Shown here piece by piece: positions 18,969-28,767 of a DNA stretch of 64,000 nt. Source of the stretch: Paludibacter sp. (GTDB lineage Bacteria; Bacteroidota; Bacteroidia; Bacteroidales; Paludibacteraceae); assembly GCA_019163375.1 (NCBI GenBank), contig JAFLKK010000007.1:655813-719812 (forward strand), in the 5' to 3' direction. The first letter of the stretch is position 1. Every line of letters begins with the position of its first letter. The notes below the pieces were generated by a model. It was not told the origin of the DNA and searched no databases. It was given only the letters and a program-made list of their open reading frames with translations. The position numbers were made by a program, and so were the translations under genes.

Positions 18969-19013
18969 TTTTTTTGTAATAGAAATCTATAAATTTAATA
19001 TTAATAACAAATA

Positions 19014-19844
19014 ATGAAAAAAACAGTTTTAGTGCTCGGTGCCATTTGTTTGGTTCTTACTTCGGCAGTTGCCAAAGACAAAAAGAAGAAAGCAGATATG
19101 CCTGTAGCAGATGTATGCAAACAAGTGTTCTTCAATCAGGTTGACTCTATGAGTTATGCTTTGGGAATGAATGTAGGTTCTGGCTTGAATAAGAATTTGA
19201 AAACTTTACCTGAAGAGAAAGTTAATATTGATGTTTTTATCAAGGCACTTACTAGCTCTTTAAAAGGTGATTCGCTTTTGTTGAAAGATGAATTTGCGAA
19301 TGAATTTTTAAACAAGTATTTTACTGCGGCTAAACTTAAGGAGGTTGAAGCAAAAAAGGGAGCTGGAGAGAAATTCTTAGCCGAGAATAAAACAAAAGAA
19401 GGCGTAAAAACAACCGAAAGCGGATTGCAATACCAAGTGCTGGTGCCGGCCGAAGGCCCAAAACCAAAAGCAACAGATTCGGTAGAAGTTCATTACCAAG
19501 GTTTTTTACTTGATGGAACAAAATTTGATAGCTCTGTAGATCGTGGTGAATCAATTACCTTCCCATTGAATCAGGTAATTCCGGGATGGACTGAAGGTGT
19601 GCAATTAATGTCTGTTGGTTCGAAATATAAATTATTTGTTCCTTATACTTTAGGGTATGGCGAACAAGGAACTCCAAACGGAGGACCAATACCGGGATAT
19701 GCAACATTGATTTTTGAAATAGAGTTACTCAAAATTAAACCGGTTATTGAAGTAGCTCCACCAGCTCCTGCAGTAAAACCTGCTATAGCTCCAAAATCTA
19801 TAAAAAGAACAGCCGTATCTAAAGGGGTAAAGAAAACCAAATAG
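19014..19844 (+). CDS. FKBP-type peptidyl-prolyl isomerase, exported
   Basis: Mip/FklB-like isomerase of 276 residues. Residues 1-21 are a signal peptide (MKKTVLVLGAICLVLTSAVAK) without a lipobox cysteine, so the protein is probably periplasmic. FKBP_N spans about 35-120 (DSMSYALGMNVGSGLN) and FKBP_C about 135-245 (VEVHYQGFLLDGTKFDSS, VIPGWTEGVQLMSVGSKYK, LGYGEQG). The last 30 residues are a Pro/Ala/Lys-rich tail, which may bind membrane or acidic partners. It lies between the cytoplasmic and the lipoprotein paralogues. Confidence 0.92.
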   Translation: MKKTVLVLGAICLVLTSAVAKDKKKKADMPVADVCKQVFFNQVDSMSYALGMNVGSGLNKNLKTLPEEKVNIDVFIKALTSSLKGDSLLLKDEFANEFLNKYFTAAKLKEVEAKKGAGEKFLAENKTKEGVKTTESGLQYQVLVPAEGPKPKATDSVEVHYQGFLLDGTKFDSSVDRGESITFPLNQVIPGWTEGVQLMSVGSKYKLFVPYTLGYGEQGTPNGGPIPGYATLIFEIELLKIKPVIEVAPPAPAVKPAIAPKSIKRTAVSKGVKKTK

Positions 19845-19890
19845 ATTTCGGTCATTGAAACTAAAAAATAAATTTATAAATATTATTCAA

Positions 19891-20406
19891 ATGAAAAAAC
19901 AAAGTATTTTATCGTTGGTAGCTCTGGTTGCCATTTTTCTACTTTCTTCGTGCAATAAATACGAAGCTAAAACTGTGACTTTGAAAACTCAAAATGACAG
20001 TATCAATTACACGCTTGGCTTGGCTAATGGTGAAAATATCAAAACTAATCTGATGCAAAAAGATTCATCAGACAAAGCAGTTGTTGCGTTGATGAAAGCC
20101 ATTGACGAAGCTTATAGCAAAGAAGTAAGCAAAGACGAGATGTTTAAATTGGGTCAACAAATCGGATCTACATTAAAAAAACAAAAAGCATCCGGTTTGA
20201 TGGGTGATTCTACTTTGAAACTTAATGTCGACTTAGTTAAACAAGGGTTGGTTAATGCATTGCACGGTTACACCGGTTGTATGACTCCACAACAAGCGCA
20301 AGAGTATATTCAAAAAACGATGATGGCTATTCAAGCTAAAAAAATGGGCGGTTCACAACCTCAAATGTCAGCTCCACAACAAGCTCCACAACCACAAGCA
20401 AACTAA
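19891..20406 (+). CDS. FKBP_N-like lipoprotein lacking the isomerase domain
   Basis: I use the ATG at 19891 because it begins a clear lipoprotein signal (MKKQSILSLVALVAIFLLSSC); a longer frame from 19855 adds 12 residues without meaning. After the lipidated Cys the protein resembles the FKBP_N helical domain of its downstream neighbour: both share KTxxLKTQ, DSxNYxxGLANG and the [40 protein letters not shown] stretch. It then ends in a Gln/Pro-rich tail (about 145-171). No FKBP catalytic domain follows, although the frame is intact. At 171 residues it is not a truncated fragment but a dedicated short form, perhaps a dimerisation partner. Confidence 0.8.
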   Translation: MKKQSILSLVALVAIFLLSSCNKYEAKTVTLKTQNDSINYTLGLANGENIKTNLMQKDSSDKAVVALMKAIDEAYSKEVSKDEMFKLGQQIGSTLKKQKASGLMGDSTLKLNVDLVKQGLVNALHGYTGCMTPQQAQEYIQKTMMAIQAKKMGGSQPQMSAPQQAPQPQAN

Positions 20407-20436
20407 TAATTCAATAAATTAAAATATACAGATAAA

Positions 20437-21393
20437 ATGAAAAAACTGAATATATTCATCGCCGTGGCTTTGGTGGCTGCATTTACATTCACTTCGTGCG
20501 ATAGCAATAAAGCTAAAACACCAACTTTAAAAACTCAACTCGATAGTTTGAACTATGCTTTTGGTTTGGCCAATGGTGCCGGAATCAAAGACGCTTATAT
20601 TAAAGGTGACTCTGCCGAAATTAAAATTAAAGCTATACTTGCCGGATTGAAAGACGGAAGCAAAGGAGAAGTAGTAAAAGAAAACGCTGAAATCGTTGAG
20701 TTAGGAACTCAAATCGGAACTTCTTTGAAAGCACAAGAAAAAGCAGGTTTATTAGGTGATTCTACTTTGAAAGTAGACATCGACCTTATTAAACAAGGGT
20801 TGATTAATGGTATTAAAAACTCTAGCATCCAAATGAATTCACAAGATGCTCAAACCTATTTGAACACTACCATGCAATTGCTTCAATCTAAAAAAATGGA
20901 AGCCCAATTTGGTCCAAACAAAAAAGCCGGCGAAAAATTTCTTGCCGAAAACGGAAAGAAACCGGGTGTAATTACTACTGCTAGTGGTCTTCAATACGAA
21001 ATCGTAAAAAAAGGTACGGGTCCAATTCCAACTGCTACAAATCAGGTAAAAGTAAACTATCATGGAACTTTGATTGACGGAACTGTATTTGATAGTTCTG
21101 TTGAACGTAAAGAACCTGTTGTTTTCCCTGTTAATCAGGTAATCAAAGGATGGACTGAAGCATTACAATTAATGCCGGTTGGTTCTAAATTCAAATTGTA
21201 CGTACCACAAGAGTTGGCTTACGGTAATGGTGGTCAAGGAAAAATTCAACCTTTCTCAATGTTGATTTTTGACGTTGAATTACTCTCTATCGAAAAAGAA
21301 GCACCAGCTCCTGCAGGTGGTCAACAATTGAGTGCTGAGCAAATGCAACAGTTACAACAACAAATGCAACAACAACAGCAACAACAACGATAG
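20437..21393 (+). CDS. FKBP-type peptidyl-prolyl isomerase lipoprotein
   Basis: A 318-residue lipoprotein with signal [26 protein letters not shown] spans about 30-160 and FKBP_C about 180-290 ([46 protein letters not shown]). The tail after residue 295 is almost pure Gln/Met. It should assist folding of envelope proteins from the inner face of a membrane. Its N-terminal half closely matches the preceding short gene, pointing to a duplication. A strong terminator follows, closing the four-gene cluster. Confidence 0.93.
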   Translation: MKKLNIFIAVALVAAFTFTSCDSNKAKTPTLKTQLDSLNYAFGLANGAGIKDAYIKGDSAEIKIKAILAGLKDGSKGEVVKENAEIVELGTQIGTSLKAQEKAGLLGDSTLKVDIDLIKQGLINGIKNSSIQMNSQDAQTYLNTTMQLLQSKKMEAQFGPNKKAGEKFLAENGKKPGVITTASGLQYEIVKKGTGPIPTATNQVKVNYHGTLIDGTVFDSSVERKEPVVFPVNQVIKGWTEALQLMPVGSKFKLYVPQELAYGNGGQGKIQPFSMLIFDVELLSIEKEAPAPAGGQQLSAEQMQQLQQQMQQQQQQQR

Positions 21394-21410
21394 TTTTTGT
21401 AAACTATACG

Positions 21411-21441
21411 AAAGCCGGAGCGTTATCGCTTCGGCTTTTTT
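21411..21441 (+). terminator. Terminator of the FKBP cluster
   Basis: AAGCCGGAGCG pairs with CGCTTCGGCTT (one G-T pair) around TTAT and is followed by seven T residues, 18 bases past the last FKBP stop. Confidence 0.85.
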
Positions 21442-21537
21442 TGTCAAAAAGATAGTCATTGTACATAAATTGATATCTTTTATCCCTTAATATATCATAA
21501 ATAGCTCTTAAATATTTCAATTACCATTTATTTTGTA

Positions 21538-21545
21538 TAATTTTG
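21538..21545 (+). promoter_or_regulatory. -7-like box TAATTTTG for the Lrp/AsnC gene
   Basis: TAATTTTG fits TAnnTTTG, 32 bases before the regulator's ATG. Confidence 0.45.
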
Positions 21546-21576
21546 CTGTCAATATGCTAAACAAAAATCAAGTATT

Positions 21577-22032
21577 ATGGAAAAGATAGACCAATTAGAC
21601 CGAAAAATTTTGCAGATTATTACAAAAAATGCCCGTATGCCTTTTAAAGATGTGGCAGAAGAGTGTGGTGTATCCCGTGCTGCTATTCATCAACGCGTTC
21701 AACGATTGATAGATATCGATGTTATCACAGGGTCGGGTTATCATGTAAATCCTAAAATGTTAGGGTTTCAAATGTGTGTTTATATTGGAATAACGCTGGA
21801 ACGCGGTTCTATGTACAAAGAAGTGGTACAAGAGCTGGAAAAAATTCCGGAGATTGTAGAATCACAATATACCTTAGGAAATTATACCATCCTTATCAAG
21901 CTTTATGCAAAGAACGATGAGCATCTTATGGAACTGCTTAATTCGCGCATACAGGAAATAAAAGGAGTGGCAACCACCGAGACGCTCACTTCATTAGATC
22001 AACGCATTCGTAGATCAATACCTATTGAGTAA
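21577..22032 (+). CDS. Lrp/AsnC family transcriptional regulator
   Basis: A 151-residue regulator with an N-terminal winged helix-turn-helix (LDRKILQIITKNARMPFKDV, CGVSRAAIHQRVQRL) and a C-terminal RAM effector domain (about 65-145). Members bind amino acids and regulate amino-acid metabolism as octamers. ATG 21577 sits directly before the typical start of the HTH. The next gene, trpS, lies 130 bases downstream; co-transcription is not obvious. The effector is unknown. Confidence 0.92.
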   Translation: MEKIDQLDRKILQIITKNARMPFKDVAEECGVSRAAIHQRVQRLIDIDVITGSGYHVNPKMLGFQMCVYIGITLERGSMYKEVVQELEKIPEIVESQYTLGNYTILIKLYAKNDEHLMELLNSRIQEIKGVATTETLTSLDQRIRRSIPIE

Positions 22033-22127
22033 GAAGTTGGTTATTTATCGTTAGTAGTTAATAGTCAGAGATAAAAATCCCTGACTAAAATTTATATATT
22101 TTTACTTGTTTACTCGTTCACTTTCCT

Positions 22128-22156
22128 GTAACTTGTAACTTGTAACTCGTAACTTG
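22128..22156 (+). repeat. Four tandem GTAACTT/C units before trpS
   Basis: Four near-identical 7-8 base units (GTAACTT, GTAACTT, GTAACTC, GTAACTT) run back to back directly before the trpS start. They lie in the leader of trpS. No function is known to me. Confidence 0.6.
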
Positions 22157-22164
22157 AAAGAAAC

Positions 22165-23160
22165 ATGGAAACAGTTGTTAGTGGCATTCGCCCAACCGGA
22201 AACCTTCACTTAGGTAATTATTTTGGCGCGTTGCGCAATTTTCTTACAATGCAGAATGAGCATAACTGCTACTTTTTTATTGCTGATTATCATTCGCTTA
22301 CTACACATCCAACACCAGCTGATTTACATGGTAATGTACGTCAGATTTTGGTTGAATACCTCGCTGCAGGGCTGGATCCCGAAAAGTCAACACTCTATAT
22401 TCAAAGTGATGTGCCTGAAGTTGTTGAGCTGTACCTATTTCTCAATATGAATGCATATATTGGAGAACTAGAGCGCTGTACGTCGTTTAAAGATAAAATT
22501 CGCCAACAGCCGGAAAATGTGAATTCAGGATTACTTACTTATCCTACGCTTATGGCGGCTGATATTTTAATACACAGAGCTACCAAAGTTCCGGTAGGAA
22601 AAGATCAGGAGCAACATCTGGAGATGACCCGTACTTTTGGAAATCGCTTCAATAGATTGTATAACGTGGATTATTTCCCCGAACCACAAGCATTTAATTT
22701 TGGAAATGAATTGGTAAAAATTCCGGGATTGAACGGAAGCGGTAAAATGGGTAAATCGGAAGGCGAAGGAAATGCTATTTATTTTGCCGATGAACCCGAG
22801 GCTATTCGCAAAAAAGTGATGAAAGCGGTTACTGATAGCGGCCCAACCGAACCCCATCAACCGAAGCCGGAAGCTATTCAAAATATATTCCAGTTGATGA
22901 AGGTAGTTTCAGCTCCCGAGACCTTTAATTTCTTTGACGAAATGTATAACACCTGCCAGATCCGTTATGGTGATATGAAGAAGCAATTGGCTGTAGATAT
23001 GATTGCCTTTACAGAACCCATGCGTGAGCGAATTAAGTCCATCTCAGCCGACGAAGCTTATGTTTCGAGGGTTGCCCGCATGGGCAAGGAGAAAGCGCAG
23101 GAAAACGCTGCTAAAACCATCCGCGAGGTACGCGAGATTATTGGATTTAAAAGATTCTAA
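22165..23160 (+). CDS. trpS: Tryptophanyl-tRNA synthetase
   Basis: Charges tRNA-Trp. The class I signatures are clear: PTGNLHLGNYFGAL (10-23, HIGH-like) and KMGKS (194-198, KMSKS-like). GKDQEQHLEMTR (145-156) is also typical. Length, 331 residues, is normal for the bacterial enzyme. It is preceded by a short tandem repeat and followed by a terminator 30 bases past the stop. Confidence 0.97.
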   Translation: METVVSGIRPTGNLHLGNYFGALRNFLTMQNEHNCYFFIADYHSLTTHPTPADLHGNVRQILVEYLAAGLDPEKSTLYIQSDVPEVVELYLFLNMNAYIGELERCTSFKDKIRQQPENVNSGLLTYPTLMAADILIHRATKVPVGKDQEQHLEMTRTFGNRFNRLYNVDYFPEPQAFNFGNELVKIPGLNGSGKMGKSEGEGNAIYFADEPEAIRKKVMKAVTDSGPTEPHQPKPEAIQNIFQLMKVVSAPETFNFFDEMYNTCQIRYGDMKKQLAVDMIAFTEPMRERIKSISADEAYVSRVARMGKEKAQENAAKTIREVREIIGFKRF

Positions 23161-23190
23161 ACGTAATTTGCAATTTATTGTATAAAACAA

Positions 23191-23223
23191 AAGCCTGTTC
23201 CGTAGTTGGAGCAGGTTTTTTTT
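23191..23223 (+). terminator. Terminator of trpS
   Basis: CCTGTTCC pairs with GGAGCAGG (one G-T pair) around GTAGTT, followed by eight T residues. Confidence 0.85.
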
Positions 23224-23236
23224 ATGCGCTGTCCAC

Positions 23237-23265
23237 AAAAAAAGCTGCCCATTTTAGTGGACAGC
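23237..23265 (-). terminator. Terminator of the susCD transcript
   Basis: On the minus strand GCTGTCCA pairs with TGGGCAGC (one G-T pair) around CTAAAA and is followed by seven T residues, about 50 bases past the susD stop. The trpS and susD transcripts converge here with separate terminators. Confidence 0.8.
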
Positions 23266-23316
23266 CTTATTTGTTTGATTAATGAATATTTAAACTAGTG
23301 CTGAACCCCTTTTTTT

Positions 23317-25386
23317 CTAGTATCCAGGGTTTTGAAGCTGTTTCTTCTCTTCTGCAGTTAACGACCCTCCATTTACATTACTAATTGCATCAAGGAATGA
23401 TTGTGGAATTGGACGGTAGTAGTGAGTTGTTGCATTAAAAGCAGTATTTCCTCTCACAAATCCATCGTTAAATGCTTTCCATCGACTTTCCAAGCTTTTA
23501 GTTCTTGCTAAATCTTCCCAACGATAGGTTTCACCACAAAGCTCACGAGTTCGTTCATTCAACAAGAAACACATCATTTTCTCAGCATTTGTAGAACAGC
23601 CTAATTTTGTATATATTGGTGCATCAACAGTTGAGTTATATATCGCACTTATATCGTTGATATGCATAGGAGAGGTTGTTGAAGCTGTAGTCACAGCTAT
23701 GTCATTATTGGACTCATAATAAGTGTTCTTTTCCCAATAAATAGCTCCATCTGCAGAATAACCTCCACCTTTGCCGGTACAATATGAATTGTTCTTATAA
23801 GCCTGACCTCCATCGATATGTTTTGTTCTATCCTCTCCAGCTTTATAAGCAGCACGATCGCGTAGTTTGTTAATCCAAGTAATTGCATTCGGGTAACTAG
23901 ATTCACCTTTGCGAATATAAGCCTCAGCCACCATTAATACATCATCGGCCGAACGAGCTATAATAGCATCACGTGTCCCAAATTGAGATGCAATAGCAAC
24001 ACGATATCCGTCACGGTATTTAGATAAAGCCACCGATCTTTGTTGCTCGCCATAATATCCATTATTTCCATGTTTGCCAACCCAAGCCTGAGGTTCGCCA
24101 TTAAAGTACCGAACAAAGGTATGTGTGTTTTGCATTACTCCACCCTTTAGTACGCCTGTAACATCGTTAGCTACAGCTGCATATCGGCTATCTCCAGCAT
24201 TATTCACAATATATTTAATTGCAAGGCTTCCACCAGTGAAGCGTTTAGCTCCAGCAACAGTTCCCGCAGGACCAAATGGTGCATTGGTAGTAGTCCACAC
24301 AGGAGCTCCTTTCGTATTATCACATCCATAAGTTGTAATAAATGATTTCCAGAAACGAGAGTCATTTACGCGGTCAAATACATCCAATGTGTAATTTGTA
24401 GCACGTGCGTAAGAAAACTCGCGTCCACCGGAAATATCGCGAGTTGTTCCTGCTAAATTTTGGTAAACAGATGGATAATACAAGTGCATTTGATTGCCAT
24501 AGCGTCCCCAAGTCGTTTGATCGTCTGAGAATTGTGCAGCCAAAACTACTTCTGAAGATTTTTCATTTGCACTGTTTGCTTTTGTATAATCCCAAAGTTC
24601 AAGATAATCATTAGCCAATGGATGTGCAGTTACTACTTCCGAACCAAATTTAATTACTGCATCCAAGTCGGCAGATACGTAGGAAGAATTCCATGAAGCA
24701 TATAATTCGCTTGCACGAGTCAAATGAGATTTTGCTGCAAAGTGTGCTGCAGCCCATTTTGTAAGACGACCTGTGGTTGCTGGAGTAGCAGGTAGCAAAC
24801 TATATGCCTTTTCAAAATCTGCAATAATTTGGTTTAAACACTCTTCTTGCGTGTTACGGGTGAAATATGTTTCTACTTTACCATTTGAAGGTGTTAGTTT
24901 TAATGGCACGCCCCCAAACTGTGTAAATAGTTGCATATAACAATAAGCACGAAGGAAATGACCTTCGCCAAGTCTAATGTTGTAATTTGCACTTTTAGAA
25001 TCGTAGTAAAGCGGCACATTTTGGATAAGAGTATTTGCAGACTCAATATAGCCGTACATATTATCCCATAGCGGAGATACAGCTCCAGTTTCAGTAGCGT
25101 TCAGATCTGAACTATAGCAGTTGAAACTTGGAATTGAGTTATTAGCATCTGTAAACTCGTCTACACCTAAGTTGTACATTTCAATACCCCAAATATAGTT
25201 GAATTTAAACTTAAGCAACGGATATAGACCTGTTGACAAGTCGTCCAAACCAGCTTGTGTTTTGAAATATTCAGTATTACGGCTAGTGATCAATTCTTCA
25301 TTTAAGAAGCTTTCACTGCAAGAAGGCATTAAAACCCCCGATATACTTACAATAGCCGCTATTAATAATGTTTTATTTATTTTCAT
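23317..25386 (-). CDS. SusD/RagB family nutrient-binding outer-membrane lipoprotein
   Basis: SusD-like proteins sit as a lid on SusC-type transporters and bind glycans or peptides at the cell surface. The signal MKINKTLLIAAIVSISGVLM leads to the lipobox Cys in PSCSESFLNEE. The N-terminal TPR-rich half and the C-terminal family region with RTRELCGETYRWEDLARTKS are visible. Length is 689 residues, at the long end. The gene starts 21 bases after susC. The substrate cannot be told from sequence, and no glycoside hydrolase is adjacent. Confidence 0.93.
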   Translation of the reverse strand: MKINKTLLIAAIVSISGVLMPSCSESFLNEELITSRNTEYFKTQAGLDDLSTGLYPLLKFKFNYIWGIEMYNLGVDEFTDANNSIPSFNCYSSDLNATETGAVSPLWDNMYGYIESANTLIQNVPLYYDSKSANYNIRLGEGHFLRAYCYMQLFTQFGGVPLKLTPSNGKVETYFTRNTQEECLNQIIADFEKAYSLLPATPATTGRLTKWAAAHFAAKSHLTRASELYASWNSSYVSADLDAVIKFGSEVVTAHPLANDYLELWDYTKANSANEKSSEVVLAAQFSDDQTTWGRYGNQMHLYYPSVYQNLAGTTRDISGGREFSYARATNYTLDVFDRVNDSRFWKSFITTYGCDNTKGAPVWTTTNAPFGPAGTVAGAKRFTGGSLAIKYIVNNAGDSRYAAVANDVTGVLKGGVMQNTHTFVRYFNGEPQAWVGKHGNNGYYGEQQRSVALSKYRDGYRVAIASQFGTRDAIIARSADDVLMVAEAYIRKGESSYPNAITWINKLRDRAAYKAGEDRTKHIDGGQAYKNNSYCTGKGGGYSADGAIYWEKNTYYESNNDIAVTTASTTSPMHINDISAIYNSTVDAPIYTKLGCSTNAEKMMCFLLNERTRELCGETYRWEDLARTKSLESRWKAFNDGFVRGNTAFNATTHYYRPIPQSFLDAISNVNGGSLTAEEKKQLQNPGY

Positions 25387-25407
25387 TTTGTATTGTTTTT
25401 AAGATTT

Positions 25408-28400
25408 TTAGAAACCAACGTTGATACCAAACACTAACGCTTTGGTTGTAATATCTGTACCTGTAGAAGTTGTATTGTTGTCGTAGCTCGAAAGATCTGT
25501 ATCCAGAATTTTACATTTAGAATAGATTGTAAAAGGATTCATAACTTGAGCATATACTTTAAGATTGCTGATCTTTAATTTGCTTAGTTGTTTTGAATTG
25601 AAATTGTATCCTAAATTGATGTTTCTCATCTTAACAAACGAACCATCCTGATAGCTCTGTGCTCCTGCATAAACATCTGCATTTACACCATTCGATCCCG
25701 GAGAATAATACTCAGCGTCTTCGTTTATACCTGCTATCCAATAATCTACTTTACGAGTTTGATAAAGTCCACCTAAGTTGACAGATCCTTTATTAACTGT
25801 AAATCCCCAGCGGGAATAGATAAAGAATGAAAGTTCTAAATTTTTATAATTAAAAGTGTTTGAAATACCACCCGACCAGTCTGGACGTGTTTTTCCAACA
25901 ATCTGTCTATCGTCATTAGAACTAATTACATTATCAGTATTTAAATCTTTTACTCTAATTTGTCCTGGTTTTCTACCATATTTAGCCGCTTCAGTAGCTT
26001 CCGATGTTTTCCATATTCCATCGTAAACAAAGTCATAGTATACTCCTAACTCTTTGCCAACAAATAAAGAACTACCTATATCCTGTGTTCTGCCGTTAGA
26101 TAGTTTTTCAACTTTACATCTGTCTAAAGACCAAGTCAAGGTAGTTGACCATGCAAAATCCCTCGTTTTGATATTCAGGGAATTTACCTGAAAATCAATA
26201 CCCCATCCTTTGGTTTCTCCTACATTGCTCCATGTTTGAACATAGCCTGAAGCACTTGGGATTGACATTCTCATCAACAGATCTTTGGTTTGTGTTTTAT
26301 AAATATCCATACTTCCACTAATCCGGCTTTTTAAGAGAGTGTAATCTAAGCCAAGATTGTATTGTGTTGTTTTCTCCCAACCCAAATTTGAATTTGCTAA
26401 TAGTACAGGTGAAGACGCTGATAAGTCGGAGAAAATATATCCTGCCGTAGAAGCTGTAGCTCCCCAATTATAGTACATTTGAGTAATTCCGCCTTTGGTT
26501 CCATAAGCTCCAATGGCAGCATTACCTGTTACCCCTGCACCCAAACGAAGTTTCAAGGCATCAACGAATGTTACATTCTTCATAAATTTTTCCTGATCAA
26601 TGCGCCATCCTAATGCTGCCGAATAAAAAGGTGCCCATTTATGTCCATCGGCTAATACAGACGATCCATCTAAACGTGCAGAGGCTGTCAACAAGTACTT
26701 TTCTTTGTAGCCATAGTTTATACGCGCCATATACGAAGCCATTTGTTTTTCGGATAAACCTGTTCCAAAACCATTTAGGCTTCCCCCTGATCCAATGTTA
26801 TACCACAGCTCATTAGTAGTAGCCAATGTGTTAGATTTCATATTTGAAGACTCTGAATGATAGCCCGACGCTGATTGCATTAAGGTAACACCAATTTTAT
26901 GGCTAGAGCCCAAATTACGATCGTAATATATTAAGTTGTCTAATGTCCAAGATAGTATTTGGCTGGTATTATACGTAGCTTGATTGCTTCCATCTCCATT
27001 AATACCTGCTTTATCATAAAATGTGGAATTACGATTATATCTTAATTCCGGACCGAATTGAATTCTGTATTTTAGTCCTTTTAATGGGCTAAACATTTCT
27101 CCAAAATCCAATTGGCTATAAAAACTACTATTAACAATAAATCCTTTGCGATTATTTACCGTATAATCCAATTCATCTATTGGGTTGATTATATTTACAT
27201 CTCCTGCAGCAGGATTTCTGATATAAGCACCATTAGCATCATAAGGTACAGTCCATGCTAACATTCCTCTCAATGCACCGTAATAATCACCAGCTCCGGT
27301 TACAGATTTAGCAAAGCTATAGCCATAGTCCTGATTTGCAAAAGATCCGTTAATAGCTGTTCCCATTTTAAACCATTTTGTAGGAGTAGCATCGAAACTG
27401 ACTTTTGAAGTATATCTTTCATACTTTTGTCCAGGTTGAGTTCCTTCTTGTTTGAAATAACCGAATGAGCCATATGCTTGGCTATTCTGACCACCACCGG
27501 AAACACTTAAAGTATGCTCTGTACTAACACCTACTTGCTTTCCATATTGTTCCCAATCGTAACCCTTGACATTGGCAGAATTCCATACATCATTGCCACT
27601 TGCATCTTTAGACCAACCGGCATCAATATTTGCCCACGAATCAGCGATAGATGACCACTTTGCAAAATCACCAGCACGAGAAGCCGTTGTTGCTCCATAG
27701 GTACCAGCATTTATTTTCGCTAAGCGAGAATAATCAATCCATTCTCCGGCGTTCATGTTTTCAGTTACATTATACATTTTCTCAAATGTAACAGATCCAC
27801 TATAATTCACTGAAAGTTTTCCGCTTTTTCCCCGTTTGGTTGTTACCAATATTACACCATTGGCTCCACGAGATCCATAAATAGCTGTTGCTGAGGCATC
27901 TTTTAAAACATCTATTGATTCAATATCACTTGGGTTGATATTATCAATTCCACTTGCTTGAAGTACCATTCCGTCTACTACATACAACGGATTGTTTTCA
28001 GCATTTATAGAGCGCACACCGCGAATTTTAATATCACCTACCTGTCCGGGACGCTGGTTGGTAGTAATATCAATACCGGCTACTTTCCCTTGCATACCTT
28101 GTAAAGCATCTTTTACAGGCATAGCTTTCAATTCTTTTTCACCTACACGTGCCATGGCGCCAGTAACATCGCTCTTCTTTTGAACTCCATACCCTACTAC
28201 CACAACTTCATCAAGTACCTGAGTATCTTCTTTCATTACTATTTTGAGAGTAGACTGTGACCCTGGAGTGATTTCCTGTTCCACATATCCGATTAGCCTA
28301 ACACTCAGAACTTCTTTTGGTCCGACTGCAATAGAAAATCCTCCGTCAATATTAGTTATTGTTCCACGAGAGGTTCCCTTCACAGTGATAGCAGCTCCAA

Positions 28401-28554
28401 TTACTGTTTCTCCTTTTTCATCTACGACTTTGCCTGTCACCAATCCACTTTGTGCAAAAATCAATTGTGATGTGATGAGCATTAATAATGCACTCAGCAG
28501 TCGATGTTGAAATTGCTTCGAAATTGATTTTTTCAATAAATTTCTGATTTTCAT
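25408..28554 (-). CDS. SusC/RagA family TonB-dependent outer-membrane transporter
   Basis: A 1048-residue TonB-dependent transporter. The signal peptide covers about 1-34. A carboxypeptidase-D-like regulatory domain follows (38-118; GLVTGKVVDEKGETVIGAAI). The TonB-box-like DEVVVVGYG and the plug domain follow (115-230; GVRSINAENNPLYVVDGM, DASATAIYGSRGANGVILV). The rest is the beta barrel, ending GINVGF. It imports substrate captured by its SusD partner, which follows directly. No ECF sigma, anti-sigma or hybrid regulator lies nearby. Confidence 0.95.
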   Translation of the reverse strand: MKIRNLLKKSISKQFQHRLLSALLMLITSQLIFAQSGLVTGKVVDEKGETVIGAAITVKGTSRGTITNIDGGFSIAVGPKEVLSVRLIGYVEQEITPGSQSTLKIVMKEDTQVLDEVVVVGYGVQKKSDVTGAMARVGEKELKAMPVKDALQGMQGKVAGIDITTNQRPGQVGDIKIRGVRSINAENNPLYVVDGMVLQASGIDNINPSDIESIDVLKDASATAIYGSRGANGVILVTTKRGKSGKLSVNYSGSVTFEKMYNVTENMNAGEWIDYSRLAKINAGTYGATTASRAGDFAKWSSIADSWANIDAGWSKDASGNDVWNSANVKGYDWEQYGKQVGVSTEHTLSVSGGGQNSQAYGSFGYFKQEGTQPGQKYERYTSKVSFDATPTKWFKMGTAINGSFANQDYGYSFAKSVTGAGDYYGALRGMLAWTVPYDANGAYIRNPAAGDVNIINPIDELDYTVNNRKGFIVNSSFYSQLDFGEMFSPLKGLKYRIQFGPELRYNRNSTFYDKAGINGDGSNQATYNTSQILSWTLDNLIYYDRNLGSSHKIGVTLMQSASGYHSESSNMKSNTLATTNELWYNIGSGGSLNGFGTGLSEKQMASYMARINYGYKEKYLLTASARLDGSSVLADGHKWAPFYSAALGWRIDQEKFMKNVTFVDALKLRLGAGVTGNAAIGAYGTKGGITQMYYNWGATASTAGYIFSDLSASSPVLLANSNLGWEKTTQYNLGLDYTLLKSRISGSMDIYKTQTKDLLMRMSIPSASGYVQTWSNVGETKGWGIDFQVNSLNIKTRDFAWSTTLTWSLDRCKVEKLSNGRTQDIGSSLFVGKELGVYYDFVYDGIWKTSEATEAAKYGRKPGQIRVKDLNTDNVISSNDDRQIVGKTRPDWSGGISNTFNYKNLELSFFIYSRWGFTVNKGSVNLGGLYQTRKVDYWIAGINEDAEYYSPGSNGVNADVYAGAQSYQDGSFVKMRNINLGYNFNSKQLSKLKISNLKVYAQVMNPFTIYSKCKILDTDLSSYDNNTTSTGTDITTKALVFGINVGF

Positions 28555-28759
28555 GTAATTTAATTTTTAGTTGTTGATTTTTTAAGTTAGTTTTTCAAGC
28601 TCCTTTTTTCATAAGAAGCCAGTAGTTTCTCCGTAATTGTGTTTTAGCCTTCGTGTTAATTTAGTTTTGATCTTGAGAATTTCAAGAAATGGATGGCTTG
28701 TTCCCATTTCTGTATTTGATGTATTTTAATTACTATAATTTGTTTTACGTATTTAACAG

Positions 28760-28767
28760 CAAAGGTA
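28760..28767 (-). promoter_or_regulatory. -7-like box TACCTTTG for susCD
   Basis: On the minus strand the sequence TACCTTTG fits TAnnTTTG. It would give susC a leader of about 200 bases. Small imperfect hairpins lie in that leader (for example CTTGA/TCAAG near 28675), but I recognise no riboswitch. Confidence 0.45.

Noticed and set aside
22033-22164. T-box or trp leader before trpS
   Set aside because: A short TAGTCAG/CTGACTA stem exists but no specifier loop, T-box sequence or leader peptide rich in Trp was found.
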